This document shows, one piece after another, positions 46,712-56,900 of a stretch of DNA of 64,000 nucleotides (within the stretch, counting starts at the first letter, position 1; each line of letters begins with the position of its first letter). Origin of the DNA: Triplophysa rosa (taxonomy: Eukaryota > Chordata > Actinopteri > Cypriniformes > Nemacheilidae). The notes beneath the pieces were generated by a model that was not told the origin of the DNA, made no database searches, and was given only the letters and a program-made list of their open reading frames with translations. Made by a program: the position numbers and the translations under genes. The DNA lies in assembly GCF_024868665.1 (NCBI RefSeq), contig NC_079908.1:3894034-3958033 (forward strand). Reading direction: 5' to 3'.

Positions 46712-47581
46712 TCAAGTTTTAGCATTAGCATTAAGACTTTTTGCCATATTTCTAGACAGGATGGAAATCCCAGCCCAGGAGGGATGGAGACCATCTCGTT
46801 TCAACAGGTCAGGTCTGCCCTCAAAACTCTTCCAGTTATTTATAAAAACTATATCATTCTGCAGGCACCACTCAGACAACCAGCCATTTAGTGATGATAA
46901 TCTGCTATAAATCTCATCACCACGATAAGCATTGAGGGGGCCAGAGAATATTACAGTGTCTGACATCATGCTTGCGAGCTCACACACCTCTTTAATGTTA
47001 TCTTTTGTGATCTCCGATTGACGGAGTCGAACATCATTTGTGCCGACGTGAATGACAATCTTACTGAATTTACGATTAGCCTTAGCCAGCACATTTAAAT
47101 TTGACTTGATGTCAGGCGCTCTGGCTCCCGGTAAACATTTGACTATGGTGGCTGGTGCCTCTATGTTAACGTTCCGAACAATAGAATCACCGATAACTAG
47201 GGCACTTTCAGCAGGTTTCTCAGTCGGTGCGTCACTGAGCGGGGCAAACCTGTTCGAGACTGTAATCGGAACGGTCGAGTGATGTTTTGTCCTGCGACTA
47301 CGCCGTCTCACAGTCACGAAGTTTCCCAGCTGCGGAGGATTTTCAACCGGAACCGAGCTGTGTGCGCTAATGTTGCTCGCATCCAAAGTGTTTTCTATCG
47401 TCGTTAAACTCTTACTATCCTCAGATAAAGATTGGATGCGAGACTCTAATTCTAAGATCTTCTCTGTCAGCCTAACTATTTCCCTGCATTTATCGCATAT
47501 AAAGCCCTCGCAGCTGACAGAGAAGGCTAAGCTAAACATATGACATGAGGTGCAAGTAACAATAATAGGAATAGAAGCCAT
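46712..47581 (-). CDS. LINE ORF1 protein with SGNH esterase domain
   Basis: The 289-codon frame is uninterrupted. Cysteines 10, 13, 24, 29 and 32 form a PHD/zinc-finger-like N-terminus; residues 34-58 look like a short coiled coil; residues 127-285 are an SGNH/GDSL esterase with GDS (Ser133), Gly152, GTND (Asn182) and DGLHP (Asp263, His266). Such ORF1 proteins bind RNA and membranes in zebrafish L2 elements (literature recall). All catalytic positions are present. Confidence 0.85.
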   Translation of the reverse strand: MASIPIIVTCTSCHMFSLAFSVSCEGFICDKCREIVRLTEKILELESRIQSLSEDSKSLTTIENTLDASNISAHSSVPVENPPQLGNFVTVRRRSRRTKHHSTVPITVSNRFAPLSDAPTEKPAESALVIGDSIVRNVNIEAPATIVKCLPGARAPDIKSNLNVLAKANRKFSKIVIHVGTNDVRLRQSEITKDNIKEVCELASMMSDTVIFSGPLNAYRGDEIYSRLSSLNGWLSEWCLQNDIVFINNWKSFEGRPDLLKRDGLHPSWAGISILSRNMAKSLNANAKT

Positions 47582-47792
47582 AACTCACCGGATTTGAAGT
47601 GCAATTCCAACTTACCAAGGTTGCTCGATGGATCGTAGTATACTCGAAGCTGCCGACAGCGATGCAGGAAACAGGAAGCAATGGAAGCAATTTAGACAAC
47701 TGGTCAGCGACAATGTCGAAACTGGTAAAATATATAGTTTTTTTACTTAGTCCATAGCTTGCATCCAGAGGGTCACCAGGTTCCTGAGGGGC

Positions 47793-48500
47793 GTGAGATG
47801 GTTGCATCCGCCTCGCCCGCGCCCCGTACCCTCTTGGGACCTCGAAGTGGTCCTGGAGGGCCTCCAGAGGCCCCCCTTCGAGCCCCTAGGAGAGGCCGAT
47901 CTTTCTCACCTGTCGATAAAGACGGCCCCCCTGGTAGCGCTCGCCTCCTTCAAGAGGGTAGGAGACCTACAAGCATTCTCTGTGTCCTCGGGTTGCCTAG
48001 AATTCGGGCCTGGAGACTCTCACGTTATCCTGACACCACGGCCCGGCTACGTGCCCAAAGTTCCCACCACTCCCTTCCGGGACCAGGTGGTGAACTTGCA
48101 GGCGCTCCCCACCGGGGAGGAAGACCCAACCCCATCCGTGTTGTGTCCAGTACGCGCACTGCGCCTCTACTTGGACCGCACGCAGAGCTTCAGAAGCTCT
48201 GAGCAGCTCTTTGTCTGTTTTGGAGGTCAGCAGAAGGGGAGAGCTGTCTCCAAACAGAGACTGGCGCACTGGGTCGTGGATGCCATATCCTTGGCATACC
48301 GGTCGCAAGATCGCCCCTGCCCCTTAGGAGTTAAGGCGCATTCCACTCGGGGTGTCGCCTCCTCGTGGGCACTGGCTCAGGGCGCCTCTCTGGCAGACAT
48401 CTGCAGAGCTGCTGGTTGGGCTACGCCCAATACCTTCGCGAGGTTCTACAACCTCTGCGTTGAACCGGTGACAGCCCGCGTCCTGCAGGGCAACAGGTAG
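47793..48500 (+). CDS. DIRS copy 2 tyrosine recombinase
   Basis: The 235-codon frame holds the C-terminal catalytic domain: Arg55 in ASFKRVGDL, His183 and Arg186 in HSTRG, Trp209 at the usual second-His place, and the nucleophile Tyr219 in FARFYNL. This enzyme would insert the circular cDNA by strand exchange. The frame starts just after the LINE, so the N-terminal part of the protein is cut off. Confidence 0.85.
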   Translation: MRWLHPPRPRPVPSWDLEVVLEGLQRPPFEPLGEADLSHLSIKTAPLVALASFKRVGDLQAFSVSSGCLEFGPGDSHVILTPRPGYVPKVPTTPFRDQVVNLQALPTGEEDPTPSVLCPVRALRLYLDRTQSFRSSEQLFVCFGGQQKGRAVSKQRLAHWVVDAISLAYRSQDRPCPLGVKAHSTRGVASSWALAQGASLADICRAAGWATPNTFARFYNLCVEPVTARVLQGNR

Positions 48501-49197
48501 GACCGGCAGCCATTTGGGAGTACGCCTGCGGAAGCCCTTCCCCCTCCGGGGGGAGCAGTGGCGATCCCGCCTCACTTCTTTCCCCTCGGGTAAAGAACAG
48601 GCATTCCATCCATCACTAAGCACCCTTCCAGGGGACAGGCTGGGCAGAGCAGCCCTGCCCCCTTAGGCCGGGGAACAGTTGACTTATCTCCCAGGTGGCT
48701 CTAACCTGACCTAGTGCTCCAGACGTGGTAACCCCCCCTCCGTAGACTGTTCCGTCTGATGTATCCTCATGAATGGTTCCCACCTTGGCAACCCATGACC
48801 TCCCCAGGTGGACTCCCACCTTGCGGTTAACTCCTGCAGTCCGCACATCATTCCCATGAGTTCTCCCCTGATGGTGAGACCATGTGGTGTCTCCACTAAT
48901 TCCTCCCTACGATAGGTAGTGGCCTCTGTAGCGTTTTTCCCCCAGGGGGGAATAATGCTTACCCAGTGGCCCGTATACGGTGCAGGGCAGCTTCTCGCCA
49001 TTTAGAGAACTAGGCCTCCGCCCGTGACGGCCGGTGATAGGGGCTTCCCAACTTTGTGTAAAGCTCTGGGTCCCCCTTCCTCTCCACTGGAGGGTCATCA
49101 TTTCGCGTAGTGTGTTCGTCTGACTCGCCCAGGCCAGACAACGTCGCTCCGCAGAGATTGTGACGCGACTCAGTGCTGTGGCGTTTTCCATAGGAAC

Positions 49198-49302
49198 CCC
49201 ATTCTGTCGGTTCGACACAAAGTCGAGAGACCGACAGAAAGGGAACGTCTTGGTTACGGATGTAACCTCGGTTCCCTGATGGAGGGAACGAGACATTGTG
49301 TC
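49198..49302 (+). repeat. DIRS copy 2 internal complementary region
   Basis: It has the same arrangement as 16487-16597: CGACAGAAAGGGAAC then GTCTTGGTTACGGATGTAAC. The right half complements the terminus at 49525-49579; the partner left terminus is gone in this copy. Confidence 0.82.
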
Positions 49303-49371
49303 CCTCATACCACAACACTGGCCGCCCACCCCAGCGGTCGGGGGAGGATGCTTTAGGCTCCTCAGACCAAC

Positions 49372-49579
49372 AGGTGAATGAATGAGCACGCCGGCTTCCC
49401 TCTTATACCCGGACATCTGGGGAGGAGCCCGGCATGCAAATTTCATTCGCCAATTTTCATTGGCCTTTTCTAAATACTCAGAAGATGATAGGTTCTCAAG
49501 ACAACCCCCATTCTGTCGGTTCAACACAACGTCTCGTTCCCTCCATCAGGGAACCGAGGTTACATCTGTAACCAAGACG
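49372..49579 (+). repeat. DIRS copy 2 right inverted terminal repeat
   Basis: It is nearly identical to 16663-16871 of copy 1, with CACGCCGGCTTCCCTCTTAT in the middle and ending GTAACCAAGACG. No inverted partner exists near 39044. Confidence 0.85.
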
Positions 49580-50479
49580 TTTTCCAATCACAGACCGCAC
49601 TGAGACATGTGTCTGCTTGCTGCATTCAACACAATTCACATGTTTTTCTTATATGCCAATCTGCCAAGAAACACTACATTCAATGATCACTTTGATCACA
49701 CCTAAGCATTATGGCCGCTAATACCATTGAATGACCATTACGAGAGAAAATCTTCAACACAAATTAAGCTCATATGTTTATCTGTAAAAATGGTTCAGTG
49801 TCGTCTGTTTATTCACTAATATGTTGCTTTTGCTAATGGTTTTTGTGCCATCTGACACTTGAAAAGCATCAGTATGTGGCTCCAGGAGAATGTCTAATGT
49901 GTTTTCATTGAACTAAGGATAACCTTGGCAGGGCGGTCTTGAGCGCATTTCCATAGCAACAAGGATGAAAAATGCTCTTTCTGAAATAAACGCCGATGCC
50001 GGTGTTTCAGATTGCACCCATATGTTCCGTTCCCTGCAACAGGTAGTGCTTACAGTGAGGTAGATATGAATGGAAGAAGGGAGGTTATTGCCAAAATAAA
50101 GATACAAAATACACTCATTCTTTTTCTTGTTGGGTCAAGAAATTGTTTTTGGCGTCAGAGTCAACAACACGTTTACCCAAGTCCTTCAGACACGTCCTTT
50201 AAATGCTAACTGTAGTGTAATGCTAGTCTAATAGTTGGTCGATTACAACTCCCATGCCCTTTTCTTTCAAAGAGTTGTTTGGTGATAAGACCTGCTATTC
50301 ACTATATCAACAAAATATGTCATGTTTGTGCAGTTTGTGTGTGAACGTGCACTAGTTCAAACAGGTCTCGGTTGCTGTTACCCTGTTTGATGATTAATTT
50401 TGTGACTTTTCTTTAATCGCAAGTCACAATGCAAATATATGTGCTGCCTGTTTGGGTGTGAGCTGTTTGACGTTTATTT
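49580..50479. other. Intergenic, no supported feature
   Basis: No repeat ends, exons or frames with domains. Confidence 0.4.
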
Positions 50480-50906
50480 CGATAAGAGTTTATTGTTCCG
50501 CTTTTTAGTTCATACACGGTTAATATTGAATCATTTGGCTTTCTTTCGGTTGATAATCAATTCGGTTCTGTCACACTTGATACTGAATCACCTAGGCCTG
50601 TTTTGGTTGGTCTTAAATCATCTTAGGCTTCGGCTAACTCATTTTTGGTCCGGATTCATTTTGCTCTTATACTTTTGATACCGATTAAATAAGGTCTGTT
50701 TTGGTTGCAACAAATTCATTTTGGTCTGTCATGGTTTATACTGAATCGCTTAGGCCTGTTTTGATTGGTCCTCATTCATTTTTCTGATTCATTTCATTCC
50801 TCCACACTTGATACTGAATCAGTTTCGGTCTGTTTGGTTGGTTCTGTTTCATTTTGATCTGTCATTGTTAATATTATGTGGATCTGTCACGTGATATTAA
50901 ATCATA

Positions 50907-52078
50907 CGGAGCCCTTTTAGGCACATGGGGTGGAAAAATATGAAAGGAAAGAGAAATATATTTTTAAAGCTTTTGTGTTATCTCGCAAAAGTTTTGCGTT
51001 CCCCCGAGAAACATTGCGTTCCCTCGCAAAACTTTTGCATTCTCTCGCGAACATATTTGCGTTATCTCGCAAAACATTCAAACATCCTGTTGTCCCGCTC
51101 TGTACATTAACAATGGAGTGGTTCATAGTAGATTCCCGGACAATAACTCGTGAGCTAAACATTGTTATAACACAAATAACACTTAATTCCTTAGACAAGG
51201 ATCTACAACCTAGTCTTCCTCAAAACGAGAATATAAATTGATCTCTGTATATGAGCAGGTGACATCGTCTGCATGTGGCTGTAAATCCGAAAAGCGTTAC
51301 TATCATTAATAACTTAAATGTTACACACTGTAGTCTCACCAAATTCAGTTTACACATTAATGCTCTCCGGCTGAATTTAAACTGGTTTTAGTTATACTAC
51401 AGTATGTAGCACTGAAGTTAATGACTATTTTTAGTAGCCTAATGATCACCGGGTTTTGCACTTTACAGACGATCCCTTCGGTCTTGTCTCAGCCGGTGTT
51501 CTGCCAATTTATGCTACCCATAAATTTGTGCTACCCTCGTGTTGTGATTGGGTTGGGGGAGGGGTTATTTAGGTGTAAGGGTTGGGTTGGGGGAGGGGTT
51601 AGTCCTGTTTTGTATGGAGGTAGCAAAATTTGATAGGGATGCATAAATTGGCAGAACACCGGCTCCCGCCTGAGATCAATACATGGCTCAATTTGTGGGA
51701 AATTAAGTTAAAGTTCATTGTTTATGTTACTTAGAATGAGGTGTCATTTGTGTTATAAGAACGTTTAGCTCACGAGTTATTGGTCTGGGAATCTGCGACT
51801 ATAGACCAATGTTTATGTATGGAGCTAGTCTTAAATTCTGCCAGCGGGACATTAAACATGAAGTGTTTGTCCGAACTCGCGAAATGTTTTGCGAGATAAC
51901 GCAAATATGTTTGCGAGAGAACGCAAAAGTTTTGCGAGAGAACGCAAAAGTTTTGCGAGGGAACGCAATGTTTCTCGGGGGAACGCAAAACTTTTGCAAG
52001 ATAACGAAAAAGCTTTAAAAAAAAGATTTTTCTCTTCACTCTCATTTTTTCCACCACCATGTCCCTAAAAGGGCTCCA
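50907..52078. mobile_element. Foldback element with ~300-bp inverted arms
   Basis: The ends GGAGCCCTTTTAGG and CCCTAAAAGGGCTCC are inverted. The arms match for about 300 bp: both include repeats of TCTCGCAAAAGTTTTGCG-like units (50980-51085 and 51885-52000) and the inner block AATAACTCGTGAGCTAAAC and its complement (51138-51160, 51760-51780). No transposase. A smaller MITE lies at 51492-51663. Confidence 0.78.
51492..51663. mobile_element. Small MITE nested in the foldback element
   Basis: The ends GCCGGTGTTCTGCCAATTTA and its inverted copy TAAATTGGCAGAACACCGGC bound 172 bp that contain two direct units of GGGTTGGGGGAGGGGTTA. It interrupts the centre of the foldback element. Confidence 0.75.
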
Positions 52079-53413
52079 TAGAATCATGTTTGTCTGTTTT
52101 GTTGCTTGATTTATTTTGGTACGTCGTGTTTGATTCTGAATCATTTAGATACGTTTTGGTTTGTTTTGATTTATTTTGGTTTGTGACAACTGATGCTGAA
52201 TTATTTGTCTTTTTTAGTAGGTTCTATATTTTGTTTGGTCTGTCACACTTGAAACTAAATCGTTTAGATTTATTTTGGTTAGTTCTGATTCGTGTTGGTC
52301 GGTCATGGGTAGTACTGAATCACTTAGGTCTGTTTTGATTGATCCTGATTCATTTTTCTCATTCATTTCATTCAGTATATTCTTCCACACTTGATACTGA
52401 ATCATTTAGGTCTGTTTGGTTGGTTCTGTTTCATCTTGATCTGTCATCATAGTTGATATTATGTAGCCTAGGTCTATCACTTGAAACTGAATCATTTATG
52501 TCTGTTTTGTTGGTTGATTTGTTTCGGTACGACTTGTTTGATTCCTTTTGGTTCATTTTTATTCATTTTCTGTCTATCACACTTGATGCGCTATTTGTCT
52601 TTTTTTGGGGTTGGTTTTGATTCATTTGGGTCTGTCACACTTGATGCTAAATCATTGCAGTCACTTTTATTTGACTCTGTTTCATATGGGTCCGCAGTTT
52701 GGTCCGCAACTCATTTTAGTTGGTTCTGGTTCATTTTAGTCCGTCACACTTTATATTAAATCATGTAGGTCTGTCACACTTGATACTGAATCATTTAAGT
52801 CGGTTTTGGTTCATTCTCATTTTGGTCATTCACTACTGAATCGACTAGATCTGTTTTGGTTGATTCTGATTCATTGTGGTCATTGAATCATTTACAGTGG
52901 GTCTGGTTTGGTTAATAATTAATATTCTGTGTCAGTCCTAGTTGAGTGAATAATTTAAGTCATTGTTCCGGTTTAAATTGAAATAAACATAATAGTAATA
53001 CACATGTCCATTTTAGAACAGTTTCAGAACAGTGCAGTTCTCTTTTTGTAGAGTATAAATTGTTCGATTGTTGAGTCATTATTATTTTCTTCAATGTGAA
53101 GCACTTTCAGCTTCGTACTATAAATGGCAACAAGGCATAAACTTCTCGTGATACTCTGACAAAGTAAATGGAGATAGGGGATGTGATTGTTTACACCAAC
53201 TTACAACTACATGAAACTCTAGTTCATGTTTAGTTTATGAAACTGAACGTTTCGGCAAACGCTAGTGTCAGTGGTCCTGTTGGCTTTCCAGCTAATTTGT
53301 GACGCATCACTTTGATACACTTTTACACTTTTGTCACAGTATCGTACACAATTGTTAATATGTTTGTTACACAGTGTATTGATTTTAATTGTGGCCATTG
53401 AAGATGAATAATT

Positions 53414-53603
53414 CTGTAAAAATTGATTTGTTGTTTCAAATGAAAAGATTAAGTTACCCGGCTGCCTTAAAATGTTTAGTTAATTCAATGTAAAATATTA
53501 GTTGTTACGTGAATTTGATGCTAAATTGTTATGTTAACTAATATTTTGAAGGCAGCCAGGTAACTTAATTTTTTAAGTTAAAACAACAAATCATTTTTAC
53601 AGT
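53414..53603. mobile_element. MITE with TGTAAAAA-type ends
   Basis: The left arm CTGTAAAAATTGATTTGTTG and right arm AACAACAAATCATTTTTACAG are inverted; the inner AAGTTACCCGGCTGCC pairs with GGCAGCCAGGTAACTT. Length 190 bp, no coding capacity. It lies about 320 bp upstream of the vsig1 start codon. Confidence 0.72.
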
Positions 53604-53924
53604 GAAGCATTCCTAAAAAGTAAAGATGCAACAAAGCCGTTAAGTTAGGAAAGCGCTTAGCTCTATTTCTAAGTGTTCTTTTTCTCAGAGAGGGTTTGTT
53701 GCACTTGGCTCCAGGTCAATATGATTATGGGTTTCAAGAATACTCAGATATGGGCGTTGAGCTATTACAAATTAAACACGTGTTGATTCGTCAGTTAGAG
53801 GGTGTTTGCTTTTTGGGATTGAAGAGATAAGTTACGCTTATGAAAAAATCCTCTTTGTTAGTTTGAGAACCGTTTGCACATATCTCCATCAAATTTTTTG
53901 CGGGTTCAAGTCAGATTTTCAAAA

Positions 53925-53961
53925 ATGTTTTCACTTTTTGTTCTTTTGCTTACTTTTATAG
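53925..53961 (+). CDS. vsig1: vsig1 exon 1 (signal peptide)
   Basis: It encodes [12 protein letters not shown] and the first base of the next codon, before a GTAAGT donor. The ATG at 53925 has an A-rich context (AAAAATGTTT) with A at -3. The signal core is short; cleavage probably follows soon after in exon 2. Confidence 0.8.
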
Positions 53962-56900
53962 GTAAGTAACTACAATTTGACCTTGAGACTAAAATTATTG
54001 TAATGCTTGAATGAATATTGCTTGCCACTGTGATATTTATTGACGTGATATTTTCTGACTGTGTTAAAAAATAAATTATAACATATCTGGTCCTTGATTT
54101 ATGGCTTCTTGGGGGTTATTGCGTTATTTAGTGGTCAGTTTAGCTCCGTGTCATTGTATTTTCATACACCGTAGAAAATGTTTAGTCCTATCCAACTCAA
54201 AATGTTTGATTAACTTGTTGTATCTTGATTTTTTAACTGGCTTATTTCAAGTTTTGTTAAGTGCCTATTGAGAGGACTGTTGCCGCAAGTGATGAATTTA
54301 TTAAACCTCAGCTGAGCCAATTGAAAATTTTAGATGACTAGAAAACTGGGCTCTGAATTTTTATTTCAGTGTAATAATAGTTTCAATGATTCAAGAACGG
54401 CTTACCTGATGAATAGAAATGCTTAAGCTTAAATTCTATTGTAGACTCCACACACTCCATCACTGTAAAGGTCCCTAAGAATTTCATCAATGTGACCGTG
54501 GGTGAAACCATCTATCTACAGTGCACCTTCACCACCAATCAGCCCACCACCAACCTCCTCGTGCAGTGGACCTTCTACAGCAGATCCTCCATCAGTCCTC
54601 AACAGGTTTGTTTTGTTGTTATGACCCGTGAGCAGGTCTGTGATGATTTTTAGTATTCACCCAGATTCCATAAATACCAACCCCATCGTTGGTACATTAA
54701 TGTTCTTTTAATAAATCTAAAAAAACTCTTCCTGCCAAGAACTAATGTAAGAATACAGAAATAAGTCTTTGGTGATTTTCAGAGTTTCTCTGTTTCATAT
54801 CCAGGAACTTCTGCCGTGCTTTGAAATAAAATCGATTTCTGATTCAGAGCCATTATTAATTGTGATATCGCACTCCATTATGAATATAAAACTGTAATTA
54901 ACGCCTAATTGAGATTCAGTGAACCACTTTCAGATGTCATTTTGATTCATTGTGATTCATGAAATCCAATGTAAATGTTTCGAGTGGCCAGGATATGCCC
55001 AGAGGCCTATTATATGTGAATCATTTTTTCCACGTTGTCTTTAAATTGGCTATTTTTAAATAAGTACTTCTGATTAGTCTAATGTTGACTTCTATAGGCC
55101 TATATTTAATAGTGCATGTACATTTTGGTGTATCAAGATTAAGAAAATGCATTATTTGCCTCTGCGATCTTATATACGCCCTAGATGGTCAACACAATGT
55201 CCACTAAGAGCACTACTACACATGGCTTCATGTATTTCCATATATATATATTAAATCTAGATATGTTTGGTATATTATCATTGATCACCAATTCTCACAC
55301 TAAAGACCTAATGTTTTTTAAGATTTTATTGTGCAACATAAATGTGACCCTGTATCACAAAACCAGTCTTAAGTAGCACAGGAACATTTTTAGTAAAAGA
55401 CAAAAATACATTGTATGGGTCAAAATTTTTCTTTTCTGCCAAAAAACATTAGGATATTAAGTAAAGATCATGTTCCATGAAGATATTTTGTAAATTTCCT
55501 ACCTTAAATATATTAAAACTTTATTTTTGTGAGTGGATGGTCTGCCACAGTGCCCCTGATTAACAACTTCAAATGCAATTTTCTCAATATTTTGATTTTT
55601 TTGCACTCTCAGATTCCTGAGTTTTAAACGGTTGTATCTCAGCCAGATATTGTCCTATTCTAACAACTCTTATTTTAAGATTAATATTATTTATTCAGCT
55701 TTCAGATTATGTAAAAATCTCAATTTCGAAAAATTGACCCATAAGACTGGTTTTGTTGTCCACGGTCACAAATGTTAAATCCACATCATAGAAAATACAT
55801 GTACATTTCAGATCATGTTCAAATTCAAATTGATTTGAAGAATTGAAGAAAAAAATATGTTTTTTGATAAAAATGCTTCTTTAAAAACGTCATTAACACA
55901 TTTATTCAGTTTTACATTAAGTCTGTCTGTTACAAAAATGATTTACCCTTACTATAAAATATATGGGAATATAGTGAAAAGTATAATGCAATATATTAAA
56001 TAATTCATTTCCATATATTGGAACTGCTTATATGGACGTGCTTATATGGTATTTTTCACTATATGAAAACGGCAATTTCGACATTGACACAGTATATGTA
56101 CTATACCACACATGTCGTTTTTGTGCAGGTATTTTTTATGTATGCAACATTCTGTTGTACTTGCACACGTAGGATTGAAAGTCACAATCATAACATAAAA
56201 GCTTGTGTTATCCACGCAAATGCCTAATACATAATATCCTACACATGTGCATATTATTACGTTTTGTTGGAATTAAATGTGATAACTACAATCCTTTATG
56301 TGATTCATTGTGATTAAATATATTAATTGACTAATAGTTTTTATTACATTGCAATGTAGGTATATTTCTACCAATCTGGAACTGCATACATTAGTCCTCA
56401 GTTTAAGGGCAGACTGACTATGCTCAATCAAGTCAACACAACTATGAACGCCTCAATCTCCATCAGCAACATGCAGCCCGCTGATTCTGGATCATACACC
56501 TGTGAAGCCCACAACATCCCTGACATCGAGGGCATCACTTCTGCTTCTGTCCTGGTCAAAGTGCTTGGTAATACATCAACATACTCTACGCACATGATCC
56601 TGAATAACAATTGTCAATTGTATTAAGCCTTAAAGGGATAGTTCACCCAAAACTGAAAATTTTGTCATCATAAACATCAAATCATATCCTCAGATTGTTC
56701 CAAACCTGTATAAATGTCTTTGTTCTGCTAAACACAAACGAAGATATTTGGAAGAATGTCAGTAACCAAACAGAACTCATCCTCCATTGACTCCCATATT
56801 TATTTTCCCTAGTATTTGAAGTAAATGTTAAAAATGAAAAAAAATATCTTCCTTTGTGTTCAGCAGAACAAAGACATTTATACAGGTTTGGAACAATCTG

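Larger units (their letters stand above)
42712..47769 (-). mobile_element. L2-clade LINE inserted in DIRS copy 2
   Basis: On the minus strand it has a 5' leader (47769-47582), ORF1 with a zinc-binding N-terminus and SGNH esterase, ORF2 with APE-type endonuclease and RT, and a 3' end with repeated TTGAG units instead of poly-A. ORF2 motifs SAAFDTIDH, GVPQGSVLGP and YADDTQLY and the esterase ORF1 fit the CR1/L2 group. DIRS sequence is contiguous across it in copy 1 (near 15102). Confidence 0.88.
39044..49579 (+). mobile_element. DIRS-type retrotransposon copy 2, 5'-truncated and split by a LINE
   Basis: Similarity to copy 1 starts at about 39044 (matching 11448) and runs to the right terminus at 49579 (CCAAGACG), leaving out the LINE at 42712-47769. 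The left terminal repeat and the first 620 bp are absent. Gag, reverse transcriptase and recombinase frames are far better kept than in copy 1. Own length without the LINE is about 5.5 kb. Confidence 0.9.
50480..52960. repeat. Degenerate minisatellite (~58-bp units), interrupted
   Basis: Words such as TACTGAATCATTTAGGTCTG, TTTTGGTTGGTTCTG and TCTGTCACACTTGATAC recur with spacings of about 57-90 bp in 50480-50906 and 52079-52960. Units are strongly diverged. A foldback element occupies 50907-52078. Confidence 0.7.

Noticed and set aside
42712..47769. Host gene on the minus strand with esterase and polymerase domains
   Set aside because: Order of ORF1 esterase, APE endonuclease and RT plus the repeat tail is that of a LINE; it also interrupts a DIRS copy.
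49382..49603. Repeated short frame at the DIRS right ends (also 16674-16889)
   Set aside because: It is the reading of the inverted terminal repeat; both copies share it because the repeat is conserved, not because it is coding.
50480..52960. CRISPR-like regularly spaced repeats
   Set aside because: Units are diverged and contiguous, without conserved repeat and unique spacer structure; the host is a vertebrate. It is a minisatellite.
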